In this document: positions 1-9,368 of the stretch, piece by piece
Position numbering within the stretch: position 1 is the stretch's first letter
How the letters are laid out: every line of letters begins with the position of its first letter
NCBI RefSeq assembly: GCF_023517795.1
Contig: NZ_CP082928.1
Span: forward strand, 3,968,001-4,032,000
Length of the DNA stretch: 64,000 nt
Source of the DNA: Pseudomonas fulva
Lineage (GTDB): Bacteria; Pseudomonadota; Gammaproteobacteria; Pseudomonadales; Pseudomonadaceae
Direction: 5' to 3'
The notes under the pieces: generated by a model
What the model saw: the letters and a program-made list of their open reading frames with translations, nothing else
What the model was told of the DNA's origin: nothing
Databases searched by the model: none
Position numbers and translations under genes: made by a program

Positions 1-1
1 G

Positions 2-835
2 AAGGGCAAGATCTGCCGCAACTGGACGCTCAACCCGCACCCGACGTTGATCCCGGCCATCGAGACCGGCTGGGTGGAAAGCGTGCACTGCTTCGGCACC
101 GAGCTGGGTATGGAGGGCTATATCGCCCAGCGCCCGGACGTGTTCTTCACCGGCCGCGACGGCTCCATGCGCTCCAACCGCATGATGTGCCAGCTGGCCG
201 GGCAGTACGCGGTCGACCTGTTTATCGGCGCCACCCTGCAGGTGGATGGTGATGGCCATTCCTCCACCGTGACCCGCGGCCGCCTGGCCGGCTTCGGCGG
301 CGCGCCGAACATGGGCCACGACCCGCGCGGTCGACGCCACAGCACGCCGGCCTGGCTGGACATGGCGACGCCGGGCGGCGAAGGCCCGGTGACCCTGCTC
401 GAACGTGGCAAGAAGCTGGTGGTGCAGATGGTCGAGACCTTCCAGGAGGGCGGCAAACCCACCTTCGTCGAGCGCCTGGATGCGGTGGACGTGGCGAAGA
501 AGTCCGGCATGCCGCTGGCGCCGATCATGATCTACGGCGACGACGTCACTCACCTGCTCACCGAGGAAGGCATCGCCTACCTGTACAAGGCGCGCTCGCT
601 GGAGGAACGCCAGGCGATGATCGCCGCGGTCGCCGGCGTCACCGCCATCGGCCTGCGTCATGACCCGAAAGCCACCGCACGCATGCGTCGGGAAGGGCTG
701 ATCGCCCTGCCCGAAGACCTCGGCATTCGCCGCACCGACGCCAGCCGCGAACTGCTTGCGGCCAAAAGCATCGCCGAGCTGGTCGAGTGGTCGGGGGGGC
801 TCTACAACCCGCCCGCCAAGTTCAGGAGCTGGTGA
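2..835 (+). CDS. mdcA: Malonate decarboxylase alpha subunit, C-terminal half (partial)
   Basis: The open frame enters from the left edge and carries 277 C-terminal residues of the family's roughly 550, so the first half is outside the window. MdcA is the acetyl-S-ACP:malonate ACP transferase of malonate decarboxylase; it moves malonate onto the acyl-carrier subunit and releases acetate. Identification rests on the conserved C-terminal text ([28 protein letters not shown]) and on a complete set of mdc genes following in canonical order. Its TGA overlaps the ATG of mdcB (ATGA at 835), indicating translational coupling. The operon promoter lies outside the window. Confidence 0.95.
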   Translation, partial: KGKICRNWTLNPHPTLIPAIETGWVESVHCFGTELGMEGYIAQRPDVFFTGRDGSMRSNRMMCQLAGQYAVDLFIGATLQVDGDGHSSTVTRGRLAGFGGAPNMGHDPRGRRHSTPAWLDMATPGGEGPVTLLERGKKLVVQMVETFQEGGKPTFVERLDAVDVAKKSGMPLAPIMIYGDDVTHLLTEEGIAYLYKARSLEERQAMIAAVAGVTAIGLRHDPKATARMRREGLIALPEDLGIRRTDASRELLAAKSIAELVEWSGGLYNPPAKFRSW

Positions 836-1713
836 TGAATGCACTGACTGCAATTCAGCCTCAGCTCTCTTTAGGCGACTGGCTGGCGGATCTGGCCGTC
901 GACGCGCTGATCGACGAGGCCGACCTGTCGCCCAAGCCGGGGTTGGTGGACCGTCGTGGCAGCGGCGCCCATACCGACCTGCACCTGGGCCTGATGCATG
1001 CCTCGGCGCTGGCTCTGTGGCCCAGTTTCAAGGCCATGGCCGAGGCCGCCCAGCAACGGGGCGAGATCGATCTGCATCTGCGTGAGTCGGTTGGCCGTAT
1101 CGGCCGCGAAGGCGAGGAGGAGATGCTGCGCGTTACCGGCGGCGTCAACACCCACCGCGGCGCGATCTGGGCGCTGGGCCTGCTCAGCAGTGCTGCCGCG
1201 CTGGACGTTCGAACCCTGTCACCGGCCCAGGTGGCCGTGCGCGCCGCGCGTCTGGCTCTGCTCGATGACCGCGCTGCACCGCTCACTGGCGACAGCCATG
1301 GCGCCCAGGCCTGCCGCCGGTACGGCGTGTACGGGGCCCGTGAGGAAGCGCAGCTGGGTTTCCCCGCGGTGCTCCAGCAGGCGCTGCCGCAACTGGCGCG
1401 CAGCCGCGCCGCCGGGGCAGGGGAGCAGAACGCTCGCCTCGATGCGCTGCTGGCGATCATGACCCAACTGGCCGACACCTGCGTGCTCTACCGCGCGGGC
1501 ATGGCCGGGCTGATGCGCATGCAGAGCGGTGCCCGCGCGGTGCTCGCCGCCGGCGGCTGCGCCAGCCTCGACGGTCGCCGCTGCCTGCGCGAGCTGGAGC
1601 GCGACATGCTGCACCTGCGTGCCTCGCCTGGCGGTGCTGCCGATCTGCTCGCCGCCACCCTGTTCCTCGACCGCCTGCAGCATGGGCTGCCGGCGCCGCT
1701 TGGGAGTCTGTGA
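835..1713 (+). CDS. mdcB: Triphosphoribosyl-dephospho-CoA synthase MdcB
   Basis: A 292-residue CitG-family enzyme. With MdcG it makes and attaches the 2'-(5''-triphosphoribosyl)-3'-dephospho-CoA prosthetic group of the malonate decarboxylase acyl carrier protein. The N-terminal family motif [15 protein letters not shown] lies at about residues 32-46, and [16 protein letters not shown] follows in the middle. The ATG at 835 is chosen over an upstream in-frame start at 787 because it overlaps the mdcA stop and puts the SPKPGLVD motif at the usual distance from the N-terminus. The gene ends one base before mdcC. The product is cytoplasmic. Confidence 0.95.
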   Translation: MNALTAIQPQLSLGDWLADLAVDALIDEADLSPKPGLVDRRGSGAHTDLHLGLMHASALALWPSFKAMAEAAQQRGEIDLHLRESVGRIGREGEEEMLRVTGGVNTHRGAIWALGLLSSAAALDVRTLSPAQVAVRAARLALLDDRAAPLTGDSHGAQACRRYGVYGAREEAQLGFPAVLQQALPQLARSRAAGAGEQNARLDALLAIMTQLADTCVLYRAGMAGLMRMQSGARAVLAAGGCASLDGRRCLRELERDMLHLRASPGGAADLLAATLFLDRLQHGLPAPLGSL

Positions 1714-1714
1714 A

Positions 1715-2014
1715 ATGGAAACCCTGTCTTTTCGATTTCCCGCCGGGCAACCGGCTCAGGGCCGTGCGCTGGTGGGCTGCGTCGGCTCCGGCGACCTGGA
1801 AGTGATGCTCGAACCCGGCCTGGCCGGCACGCTGGCCATTGAGGTGGTCACCTCGGTCAACGGCAGTTCGCCACGCTGGCAGCTGCTGTTCGAGCGCATG
1901 TTCGGTGAGCAGCAACTGCCGGCGTTGAACATCGCCATTCATGATTTCGGCGCCACGCCCGGCGTGGTGCGCCTGCGCCTGGAACAGGGCCTGGAGGAAC
2001 TCAACCATGGCTGA
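1715..2014 (+). CDS. mdcC: Malonate decarboxylase acyl carrier protein (delta subunit)
   Basis: A 99-residue acyl carrier subunit. The sequence VGSGDLEVML places a serine at position 25, the residue known in the Klebsiella homologue to carry the phosphoribosyl-dephospho-CoA arm. The substrate cycles on this arm as acetyl and malonyl thioester. The start at 1715 lies directly behind the mdcB stop, and the gene's end overlaps the start of mdcD at 2007. Length, serine position and operon place all match the family. Confidence 0.96.
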   Translation: METLSFRFPAGQPAQGRALVGCVGSGDLEVMLEPGLAGTLAIEVVTSVNGSSPRWQLLFERMFGEQQLPALNIAIHDFGATPGVVRLRLEQGLEELNHG

Positions 2015-2858
2015 GCAGAACATCCAGCGCCTGTTGGCGCAGCGCAGTTTCACCGAACTCGGTGCCCGTGAGCGGGCTCGCGCACTGCTCGATGCCGGCA
2101 GCTTCCGTGAACTGCTCGACCCCTTCGCCCGGCTGATGTCGCCCTGGCTGCCCAAGCAGGGCATCGTGCCTCAGGCCGATGACGGCGTGGTGGTGGCCAA
2201 GGGTTCGCTCGACGGCCAGCCTGCGGTGATCATCGCCATCGAAGGGGCGTTCCAGGGCGGCAGCCTCGGTGAGGTGGGCGGCGCGAAGATCGCAGGCAGC
2301 CTCGAGTTGGCCTCCGAAGACAACCGCAATGGCACACCGACCCGCGCCGTGCTGCTGCTGGAAACCGGCGGCGTGCGCTTGCAGGAAGCCAACCTGGGCC
2401 TGGCGGCCATTGCCGAGATCCAGGCCGCCATCGTCGAGCTGCGCCAGTACCAGCCGGTGATCGGCCTGGTGGCCGGCCCGGTCGGCTGCTTCGGCGGCAT
2501 GTCCATCGCCGCCGGGCTGTGCAGCTACCTGCTGGTCACCCGCGAAGCGCGCCTGGGGCTCAACGGCCCCCAGGTGATCGAGCAGGAAGCCGGGCTGGAC
2601 GAGTACGATTCCCGCGATCGTCCGTTCATCTGGAGCCTGACCGGTGGTGAGCAGCGCCACGCCAGCGGCCTGGTCGACGGCTATGTGGCCGATGATGTCG
2701 AGGCCATTCGCCGCGAGCTGCATGGGCTGTTCGCCAAGGGCAAACCGGCCCAGGAACGCAGCCGTCGCCACGCCTGGTTCCTCGAGCGCCTGCGGGCCGT
2801 CGACACCGCCGTTCAGGCCGATGCCGCTGCCGTACGCAGCGCCTACCAGGGAGCATGA
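2007..2858 (+). CDS. mdcD: Malonate decarboxylase beta subunit (biotin-independent)
   Basis: A 283-residue crotonase-fold carboxyltransferase-type subunit. With MdcE it decarboxylates malonyl-S-ACP to acetyl-S-ACP and CO2. Glycine-rich oxyanion-hole stretches are visible (GGSLGEVGGAKIAGSLELA, GLVAGPVGCFGGMSIAAGLC). The ATG at 2007 overlaps the mdcC stop by eight bases, and its own stop overlaps the mdcE start as ATGA. No biotin-carrier or Na+-pump genes follow, so this is the soluble, biotin-independent enzyme type known from Pseudomonas, Acinetobacter and Klebsiella. Confidence 0.96.
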   Translation: MAEQNIQRLLAQRSFTELGARERARALLDAGSFRELLDPFARLMSPWLPKQGIVPQADDGVVVAKGSLDGQPAVIIAIEGAFQGGSLGEVGGAKIAGSLELASEDNRNGTPTRAVLLLETGGVRLQEANLGLAAIAEIQAAIVELRQYQPVIGLVAGPVGCFGGMSIAAGLCSYLLVTREARLGLNGPQVIEQEAGLDEYDSRDRPFIWSLTGGEQRHASGLVDGYVADDVEAIRRELHGLFAKGKPAQERSRRHAWFLERLRAVDTAVQADAAAVRSAYQGA

Positions 2859-3667
2859 GCATGACAACTGCACAGCAACAACGCGGCCTGCACTGGTTCC
2901 AGGCCCTGGCGGGCGATGCCCAGCCGCTGGGCGGCCTGCCTGCTTCATTGCGGGTCGCCGACGCGGAGCTGGCCGGCCAGCCAGTGCGCTATATCGCGGT
3001 GATCGCCGACGCCAGCAACCCGTTTCCCCGGGCCCGTAATGGCGAGGTCGGCCTGCTCGAGGGCTGGGGCCTGGCCCAGGCCGTGGATGAGGCCATCGAG
3101 GCGGATCGCGACTCCCCGAACAAGCGCGCGCTGGTCGCCATCGTCGACGTGCCGAGCCAGGCCTACGGGCGCCGCGAGGAAGCCTATGGCATTCACCAGG
3201 CCCTGGCCGGCGCTGTGGACGCCTATGCCCGTGCCCGCCTGGCCGGCCATGGGGTGATCGGCCTGCTGGTTGGCAAGGCCATGTCCGGCGCCTTTCTCGC
3301 CCACGGCTACCAGGCCAACCGGCTGATCGCCCTGCGCGATGCCGGGGTGATGGTGCATGCCATGGGCAAGGCCGCCGCCGCGCGCATCACCCTGCGCAGC
3401 GTCGACGAGCTGGAGGCGCTGGCCGCCAGCGTGCCGCCGATGGCCTATGACCTGGATAACTACGCCTCGCTCGGCCTGCTGGCGGAGGTGCTGGATGTCG
3501 AACAGGCCGCGCAGCCGACCGCTGCTGACCTGGCTCGTGTGCAGGACGCCCTGGGCCGTGCCCTGGCCGATCTGGCCAGCAGCCCGCGGGACCTGCGCAA
3601 CCGCTTGGGCGCCGCCAATCGCGCGGCCTCCGCCCAGGTGCGTGAACTGCTGCGCGCGCAGTGGTAG
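2855..3667 (+). CDS. mdcE: Malonate decarboxylase gamma subunit
   Basis: A 270-residue partner of MdcD with the second carboxyltransferase half. The stretches DVPSQAYGRREEAYGIHQALAGAVDAYA and GHGVIGLLVGKAMSGAFLAHGYQANRLIAL (given in parts: DVPSQAYGRREEAYG, GLLVGKAMSGAF) are typical of MdcE. The start at 2855 overlaps the mdcD stop; a second ATG two codons on (2861) is equally possible. The gene is followed by a nine-base gap and mdcG. The heterodimer acts in the cytoplasm. Confidence 0.95.
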   Translation: MSMTTAQQQRGLHWFQALAGDAQPLGGLPASLRVADAELAGQPVRYIAVIADASNPFPRARNGEVGLLEGWGLAQAVDEAIEADRDSPNKRALVAIVDVPSQAYGRREEAYGIHQALAGAVDAYARARLAGHGVIGLLVGKAMSGAFLAHGYQANRLIALRDAGVMVHAMGKAAAARITLRSVDELEALAASVPPMAYDLDNYASLGLLAEVLDVEQAAQPTAADLARVQDALGRALADLASSPRDLRNRLGAANRAASAQVRELLRAQW

Positions 3668-3676
3668 GAGCCGGTC

Positions 3677-4309
3677 ATGCAGCCTCCCCATCCACATGAC
3701 CTGCTCTGGGGCCTGCGCCCCGAGCAGCTGCCAGAGGAGGCGCCAGCCTGGGCGCGCGCCGCTCTGGGCGAACAGGTGCCGGTGGTGGTGCGGCGAGCCC
3801 CGGCCGAGGCCGGCTGGGTGGCGGTGGGGGTTCGCGGCAGCGCCCGTGAACACCGCTATGGCACCTGGATGCGCCTGGGCGAGATCAGCCGCCTGGTCAG
3901 CCCACAGGCTATCGCCAGGGCAGGGCGCTGGCGCAACCATAGCCAGCCGCACTGGCCGGCGCTGCGCGCCCTGAGCGGGCTGGCACCATGTTTCGATGCC
4001 CTGGGCCTGGCCTGGGGCATCACCGGCAGCCTGGGTTTTGAACTGGCCAGTGGCATTGCCGCCGCGCACCCGGACAGTGATCTCGATCTGTCGCTGCGTG
4101 CACCCCGGCACCTGCCACGCGATTGGGCACGGTCGCTTTGCCGTTCGCTGGACGAGGCGCCGGCGCGTATCGATCTGCAACTGGAAACACCCAATGGCGC
4201 CGTGGCCCTGCGCGAATGGGCCGGCACGGCGCCACGTGTGCTGTTGAAAACTCAGGATGGCCCATTGCTGGTCAGCGATCCCTGGCAACTGCAGCAGGTG
4301 GCGGCGTGA
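3677..4309 (+). CDS. mdcG: Phosphoribosyl-dephospho-CoA transferase (holo-ACP synthase) MdcG
   Basis: A 210-residue nucleotidyltransferase-like enzyme that transfers the prosthetic group made by MdcB onto the serine of MdcC. The family signature GSLGFEL (about residues 117-123) and the metal-binding acidic motif DSDLDL (about 133-138) are visible. The gene starts nine bases after mdcE with GGAG upstream. Its TGA overlaps the GTG start of mdcH. Length and order are standard for mdcABCDEGH. Confidence 0.95.
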   Translation: MQPPHPHDLLWGLRPEQLPEEAPAWARAALGEQVPVVVRRAPAEAGWVAVGVRGSAREHRYGTWMRLGEISRLVSPQAIARAGRWRNHSQPHWPALRALSGLAPCFDALGLAWGITGSLGFELASGIAAAHPDSDLDLSLRAPRHLPRDWARSLCRSLDEAPARIDLQLETPNGAVALREWAGTAPRVLLKTQDGPLLVSDPWQLQQVAA

Positions 4310-5241
4310 GTACGCTCTGGGCCTTTCCCGGCCAGGGCGCGCAGCAGCCCGGCATGCTGCATGACCTGCCGGCTGACCCCGTCGTTCAGGCATGCCTGGC
4401 GGAAGCCGAGGGTCTGCTCGGCGAGCCGCTCGCCGGCCTGGATTCTGCCGAGGCGCTGCAAGGCACACGCGCCGTGCAACTGTGCCTGCTGATTGCCGGG
4501 GTGGCCGGTGCCCGTCTGTTGAAAGCCCGTGGCCTGGCGCCCGATTACGTTGCGGGCCTCTCGATCGGCGCCTATGCCGCGGCGGTCGTCGCCGATGCGC
4601 TGAGTTTCACCGATGCACTGCGCCTGGTCGCCCTGCGCGGCCAGCTGATGCAGCAGGCCTATCCCCAGGGCCACGGCATGACGGCGGTCCTCGGTCTCGA
4701 CCTGAATACCCTCGAGGGCTTGCTGGCTGAGGTGAATGGCCCGCAGTCGCCCGTGTTCCTGGCCAATATCAATGCCGAAAACCAGCTGGTGATCGCCGGT
4801 AGCCACCCGGCGATGCAGGCGGTCGGTGAGCGTGCCCGGGCCGCTGGCGCGGGAGCGGTAAAGCCGCTGGCGGTCAGTGTGCCTTCCCATTGCGTGCTGC
4901 TTGCCGAGCCGGCGGCAAGGCTCGGCGAAGCGTTTGCCAGCGTGACCCTGCGGCGCCCCGCGGTGCGTTATCTGAGTGGCAATACCGCGCGGCTGTTGAG
5001 CGAGCCTGAGGCCCTGCGGGACGACCTGGCCAACAACATGTGCCGGGTCGTGAACTGGTCCGGCGTTCTACACGTCGCTTTTGAACGGGGCGTGCGGCTG
5101 CACCTCGAACTGCCGCCCGGCAGCGTGCTCAGTGGCCTGGCGCGGCGTGTGTTCGAGCCGGCAATGGTCGTCGCCTTTCAGGGCGCGCGCCTGGATACGT
5201 TGGAGGCGCTGCTGCGTCAGGAGGTGAACCAGAGCCGATAA
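4306..5241 (+). CDS. mdcH: Malonyl-CoA:ACP malonyltransferase (epsilon subunit) MdcH
   Basis: A 311-residue acyltransferase that loads malonate from malonyl-CoA onto the holo-ACP to start the decarboxylation cycle. It opens with WAFPGQGAQQPGM, carries the nucleophile motif GLSIG (Ser86), and has a downstream histidine in SVPSHC. The start is a GTG at 4306 overlapping the mdcG stop (GTGA); reading from the upstream in-frame ATG at 4123 would overlap all of the mdcG C-terminus. It closes the catalytic part of the mdc operon. Confidence 0.94.
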   Translation: MSTLWAFPGQGAQQPGMLHDLPADPVVQACLAEAEGLLGEPLAGLDSAEALQGTRAVQLCLLIAGVAGARLLKARGLAPDYVAGLSIGAYAAAVVADALSFTDALRLVALRGQLMQQAYPQGHGMTAVLGLDLNTLEGLLAEVNGPQSPVFLANINAENQLVIAGSHPAMQAVGERARAAGAGAVKPLAVSVPSHCVLLAEPAARLGEAFASVTLRRPAVRYLSGNTARLLSEPEALRDDLANNMCRVVNWSGVLHVAFERGVRLHLELPPGSVLSGLARRVFEPAMVVAFQGARLDTLEALLRQEVNQSR

Positions 5242-5302
5242 CGACGTCCGATTGCCGAAGCACAAGAACAATAACTTCGATGCGTCAACGAGGATAAAAG
5301 CA

Positions 5303-5407
5303 ATGATCACCTACCGACGGATTTCACTCGCCATCCTTACCCTGGACTGCTTCAGCCGGCCGCCGGCCGGTGTGCAACGGGCGGCAATTGCCTGGGTGCG
5401 CCCATGA
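5303..5407 (+). CDS. Possible short leader or remnant ORF before the malonate carrier
   Basis: A 34-codon frame begins with ATG preceded by AGGATAAAAGCA, a fair ribosome binding site, and stops before the carrier gene. It starts with a short hydrophobic run (ISLAILTL) and then loses any recognisable pattern. It sits where madL stands in typical Pseudomonas mdc operons, but similarity to MadL is too weak to assert. It could be a leader peptide, a relic or chance. Confidence 0.2.
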   Translation: MITYRRISLAILTLDCFSRPPAGVQRAAIAWVRP

Positions 5408-5495
5408 GCGGGCGCGCAGCATCGCAAGGCCAGGCAGTACCCATGGATGGCGCCTCGCCATCGGATGAAACCAACCAGCTGTTGGGGGAGGGTGT

Positions 5496-6842
5496 ATGAG
5501 TCCGGAAATCGCAACGATCATCGGTCTGGTGATCATGTTCATCGTGGCCACGGCACTGCCCATCAACATGGGCGCCGTCGGCTTTGCCCTGGCCTTTATC
5601 GTCGGCGGTATCTGGGTCGGCATGGGGGGTAAGGAGGTTCTTGCGGGGTTCCCCGCCGATCTGTTCCTGACCCTGGTCGGCATCACCTATCTGTTCGCCA
5701 TCGCCCAGAAGAACGGCACCATCGACCTGCTGGTGCATTGGGCGGTGAAGGGTGTGCGCGGTCATATCGTGGCCATTCCGTGGGTGATGTTCGTCGTCAC
5801 CGCCGTGCTCACCGCCTTTGGCGCACTGGGCCCGGCGGCGGTGGCGATCATCGGCCCGGTGGCGCTGCGTTTTGCCAAGCAGTACCAGATCAACCCGCTG
5901 ATGATGGGCCTGCTGGTGATCCACGGCGCCCAGGCGGGCGGCTTCTCGCCGATCAGCGTGTACGGCGGCATCACCAACCAAGTGGTGCAGAAGGCCGGGC
6001 TGGACGTCACGGAAATGGCCGTGTTCCTCACCAGCCTGGGCTTTAACCTGCTGATGGCCTTTATCTGCTTCTTCGCCTTCGGTGGCATCGCCCTGCTGCG
6101 CCGTGGTCGTGCGGTGGCCGATGAGCCCTTGATCGCCGGCGTGCAGGCGTCGTCCCGGCAGTTTGCCATCGAGGGCCATGGCGCGGTGGTCAGTGCCGGC
6201 GGCGGCACGTTGTCCAATAACCCGCAGGCGCTGGATGAGGTGCGCATCAACCGCGATCACCTGATCACCCTGGCCGGCCTGCTGGGCCTGGGCATCGCCG
6301 CGCTGGTGTACGACCTCAACGTCGGCCTGGTGGCGATCACCGTCGCCGTCGCCATCGCAGTGATCTCGCCGTCCGCGCAAAAGGGCGCGGTGGACGGCAT
6401 CAGCTGGTCCACGGTGCTGTTGATCAGCGGCGTGGTGACCTATGTGGCCGTGCTGCAGAAGGCCGGTGCGGTCGACTTCGTCGGCCACGGCGTCAGTGCC
6501 ATCGGTATTCCGCTGCTGGGGGCGCTGCTGGTCTGCTATGTCGGCGGCATCGTTTCCGCCTTCGCGTCGTCGGCGGCGGTGCTGGGCGCCACCATCCCCC
6601 TGGCAGTGCCGTTCCTGATGCAGGGCCAGCTCGGTGCGGCAGGCGTGATCTGCGCGCTGGCGGTGTCTTCTACTGTGGTGGACGTCAGCCCGTTCTCCAC
6701 CAACGGCGCCTTGGTGGTGGCCTCGGCGGCGAAGGAAGAGCGCGAAGCCCTGTTCCGCCGCTTCCTGGTCTACAGCGGCCTGGTGGTGGCCTTCGGCCCG
6801 CTGCTGGCCTGGCTGCTGTTCGTGGTGCCGGGCTGGATGTAA
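5496..6842 (+). CDS. MatC-type dicarboxylate (malonate) carrier
   Basis: A 448-residue membrane protein with about a dozen hydrophobic segments. The N-terminal domain resembles the MatC N-terminal family (malonate carrier of Rhizobium), including NMGAVGFALAFIVGG and HGAQAGGFSPISVYGG. The C-terminal half resembles the ion-transporter/SLC13-like fold (SSTVVDVSPFSTNGALVVASA). GGAGGG lies just before the ATG. Its place directly after mdcH makes malonate the likely substrate. Most pseudomonad mdc operons I know use the MadL/MadM pair here, so this is a non-orthologous replacement. Function is inferred from family and context. Confidence 0.85.
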   Translation: MSPEIATIIGLVIMFIVATALPINMGAVGFALAFIVGGIWVGMGGKEVLAGFPADLFLTLVGITYLFAIAQKNGTIDLLVHWAVKGVRGHIVAIPWVMFVVTAVLTAFGALGPAAVAIIGPVALRFAKQYQINPLMMGLLVIHGAQAGGFSPISVYGGITNQVVQKAGLDVTEMAVFLTSLGFNLLMAFICFFAFGGIALLRRGRAVADEPLIAGVQASSRQFAIEGHGAVVSAGGGTLSNNPQALDEVRINRDHLITLAGLLGLGIAALVYDLNVGLVAITVAVAIAVISPSAQKGAVDGISWSTVLLISGVVTYVAVLQKAGAVDFVGHGVSAIGIPLLGALLVCYVGGIVSAFASSAAVLGATIPLAVPFLMQGQLGAAGVICALAVSSTVVDVSPFSTNGALVVASAAKEEREALFRRFLVYSGLVVAFGPLLAWLLFVVPGWM

Positions 6843-6891
6843 GCCCGGCGCGGGTGGCGAACGTGGCTCGTCACCTGCCGAGCGCCCGGCC

Positions 6892-7809
6892 TCAGGCCGT
6901 CTGCCCCAGGCTGTACATGCGGCATTCTGCCAGCAGCGCGAGCAGGTTGGGGTCGCGCTCCTTGGCTTTCAGGAACACCACGCCGATATGTTGCTGCAGG
7001 TGATACTTGGCCTGCAGCGCAATCAGTTTCACGCGGTTCTCGTACACCGCCGCGATGCGCCCGGGCAGCAGCGCGTAGCCCACGCCGGAACTGACCATGC
7101 TGAGCAGGGTGAAGATGTCGTTCACCTGCATCGCCACGTTGGGCTCGAAGCCCGCCTGTTCGAATACCCGCACGCCGTCCTGATGGGTGGCGAAACCCTG
7201 GGTCAGGGTGATGAAGGTGGATTCGCGCAGGTCGGCCAGATCCACTTCGGCCTGCTCGGCAAAGGGCGAATCCACCGGCACGGCGAGAAAGATGTCGTCG
7301 GAGAACAGCGGCAACTGCTCGCAGTCGGGGTGCGGTTCGGCATCGTTGAGGGCGACCAGAATGGCGTCCAGCTCCATGTTCCTGAGCTTGTACATCAGGT
7401 CGACGTTGGAGCCCAGGATCAGGTCGATATTGAGTTCGCTGCGCCGCAGCTTCAGGCCCATGATCAGTTGCGGCACGGTCTTGACCGTCAGCGAGTAGAG
7501 CGAGCCGAGCTTGAAGCGCTCGGCACCGAAACCCGCGGCCTCACGGGCCAGGCGCACCATGTCCTGGGCGTCCTGGATCAGCTTCTGGGCTTTCTCTTCC
7601 AGCACGTAGGCGCTTTCCAGCGGGATCAGGTTGCGGCCCTGGTGCTTGAACAGCGGGCAACGCAGGGCATTTTCCAGGGAGTGGATGGCGCGGTGCACGC
7701 TGACGTTACTGGTGTTGAGTTCACTGGCCGCACGGGCCAGGTTGCCGCTGCGCATGAAGGCCAGAAAGATTTCCAGCTTCTTGAGCGTCAGTTCCTCATC
7801 GATCTGCAT
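6892..7809 (-). CDS. mdcR: LysR-type regulator of malonate utilisation (MdcR-like)
   Basis: A 305-residue LysR regulator with an N-terminal winged HTH (LKKLEIFLAFMRSGNLARAA) and a substrate-binding domain ending near residue 300. It lies at the end of the mdc locus, convergent with the carrier gene, as mdcR does in several pseudomonads. It would activate the mdc operon in response to malonate. The symbol rests on position and family. The 49-bp gap to the carrier contains no convincing terminator. Confidence 0.85.
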   Translation of the reverse strand: MQIDEELTLKKLEIFLAFMRSGNLARAASELNTSNVSVHRAIHSLENALRCPLFKHQGRNLIPLESAYVLEEKAQKLIQDAQDMVRLAREAAGFGAERFKLGSLYSLTVKTVPQLIMGLKLRRSELNIDLILGSNVDLMYKLRNMELDAILVALNDAEPHPDCEQLPLFSDDIFLAVPVDSPFAEQAEVDLADLRESTFITLTQGFATHQDGVRVFEQAGFEPNVAMQVNDIFTLLSMVSSGVGYALLPGRIAAVYENRVKLIALQAKYHLQQHIGVVFLKAKERDPNLLALLAECRMYSLGQTA

Positions 7810-7879
7810 GGGCCAGATCCAATCCTTGGTGAGACGGAAGTGGCCCGATTGTGCCGCAGATGATCGGCGCCGTGGCGAA

Positions 7880-8191
7880 TCAGCCGCAGGCGATGCGCTC
7901 GATGACTTCGGCTTCGGTGATGTCGATGTTCAGGCGCTGGGAATCGTAGTCCAGGGTCACCATGTCGCCGGGCGACAGCACGCGGGCGGTGCGCGCGCCG
8001 GACTGTTCACGGGCCTGTTCGACGATTTCGGCGGTGGCCACCTGGCCGAGCAGGTTCTGCGCGGCTTCGGCACTGCATTTGCCGTTGCTGTTGGCGGGTT
8101 TCGACGCCTGGGTGGGTGCTGTGTCGGTCGAACTGCAGCCGGCGAGCAGGGCGAGCAGAGCGGCGCCGCCAATCAGGTGTTTGAAAGCCAT
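7880..8191 (-). CDS. Lipoprotein with peptidase inhibitor I78-like domain
   Basis: A 103-residue lipoprotein. The signal sequence ends in LLAGC (Cys19). The mature part contains CSAEAAQNLLGQVAT and a C-terminal segment with PGDMVTLDYDSQRLNI, typical of the I78 (potato-inhibitor-like, elastase inhibitor) family. The ATG at 8191 is chosen over farther upstream starts because AAGGATC precedes it and the signal peptide begins there. The protein probably protects periplasmic or outer-membrane sites from serine proteases; the target protease is unknown. Confidence 0.8.
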   Translation of the reverse strand: MAFKHLIGGAALLALLAGCSSTDTAPTQASKPANSNGKCSAEAAQNLLGQVATAEIVEQAREQSGARTARVLSPGDMVTLDYDSQRLNIDITEAEVIERIACG

Positions 8192-8441
8192 TGCATGATC
8201 CTTGTGTGTGAAGGGTTCGCGGTGAAGTGCATGAGTGTGCCGTGTATCGGACTCGGTTGTCGTGCCCGTGTTCCGAATTTGGCCAATGGCGGCGTGAGCC
8301 TGCGTGCGCATGGTCGGCGTTTGTAACGCGCGCAGGCGGCAGCCGCTCGCGCATCGCCATGATCGCAGTCGTCAGGCGGCTCAGCGGGCCGGGCAACATT
8401 TCTTTACAATGGCCCGCTGTTTTCAGGATCGAGGCCTATCC

Positions 8442-9368
8442 GTGCAAGCGGTCATTTCCATTCAGCAGTTGAACAAGACCTACGCGTCCGGCCACCCGGC
8501 GCTCAAATCCATCGACCTGGACATCCGCCAGGGCGAGATCTTCGCGTTGCTCGGCCCCAATGGGGCGGGCAAGACCACGCTGATCAGCATCATCTGCGGC
8601 ATCGTCAATCCGGGCAGCGGCTCGGTGACGGTGGCCGGCCACGACATCCTGCGCGACTACCGCGCGGCCCGCTCGAAGATCGGCCTGGTACCCCAGGAAC
8701 TGTTCAACGAGGGCTTCGAGAGCGTGTGGGCGGCGGTGCGTTTCAGCCGCGGGCTGTTCGGCAAGGCGCCTGACGATGCCTACCTGGAGCAGCTGCTGCG
8801 CGACCTGTCGTTGTGGGAAAAGAAGGATGCGCGGATCTTCGAACTGTCCGGTGGCATGAAGCGCCGGGTGATGATCGCCAAGGCGCTGTCGCACCAGCCC
8901 GAGATCCTGTTTCTCGACGAGCCGACCGCCGGCGTCGACGTCGAGCTGCGCCGCAACATGTGGGACATGGTGCGCAAGCTGCGCGAGCGTGGGGTAACCA
9001 TCATCCTCACCACCCACTACATCGAGGAAGCCGAGGAGATGGCCGACCGCATCGGCGTGATCCGCAAGGGCGAGATCATTCTGGTGCAGGACAAGGACAC
9101 CCTCATGCGCCAGCTCGGCCAGAAGCAGCTGACCCTGCACCTGCAGCAACCATTGGGCGAACTGCCGCCTGCGTTGCAGCGCGATGACCTGCAGTTGCGC
9201 GACGACGGCCATGAGCTGGTCTACAGCTTCGATGGTCAGCAGGAGGACACCGGCATCGCCGAGCTGCTGCAGGTCTTGGCCCAGCACGGCATCGCCTTCA
9301 AGGATCTGCAGTCGAGCGAGAGCTCGCTGGAAGATATTTTCGTCAGTCTCGTGAAGGAGCAGGCATGA
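8442..9368 (+). CDS. ABC transporter ATP-binding protein (YadG-like)
   Basis: A 308-residue ABC ATPase with Walker A GPNGAGKT (38-45), Q-loop region GLVPQEL, signature LSGGM (about 136-140), Walker B ILFLDEPT (about 155-162) and the switch histidine in LTTHY. The GTG at 8442 is preferred because GAGGC precedes it and the protein then opens [14 protein letters not shown]; an ATG at 8409 sits inside a promoter-like TTTACAAT stretch. The stop overlaps the permease start (ATGA at 9365). The pair matches the E. coli yadG-yadH arrangement, a putative exporter of unknown cargo. Confidence 0.92.
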   Translation: MQAVISIQQLNKTYASGHPALKSIDLDIRQGEIFALLGPNGAGKTTLISIICGIVNPGSGSVTVAGHDILRDYRAARSKIGLVPQELFNEGFESVWAAVRFSRGLFGKAPDDAYLEQLLRDLSLWEKKDARIFELSGGMKRRVMIAKALSHQPEILFLDEPTAGVDVELRRNMWDMVRKLRERGVTIILTTHYIEEAEEMADRIGVIRKGEIILVQDKDTLMRQLGQKQLTLHLQQPLGELPPALQRDDLQLRDDGHELVYSFDGQQEDTGIAELLQVLAQHGIAFKDLQSSESSLEDIFVSLVKEQA

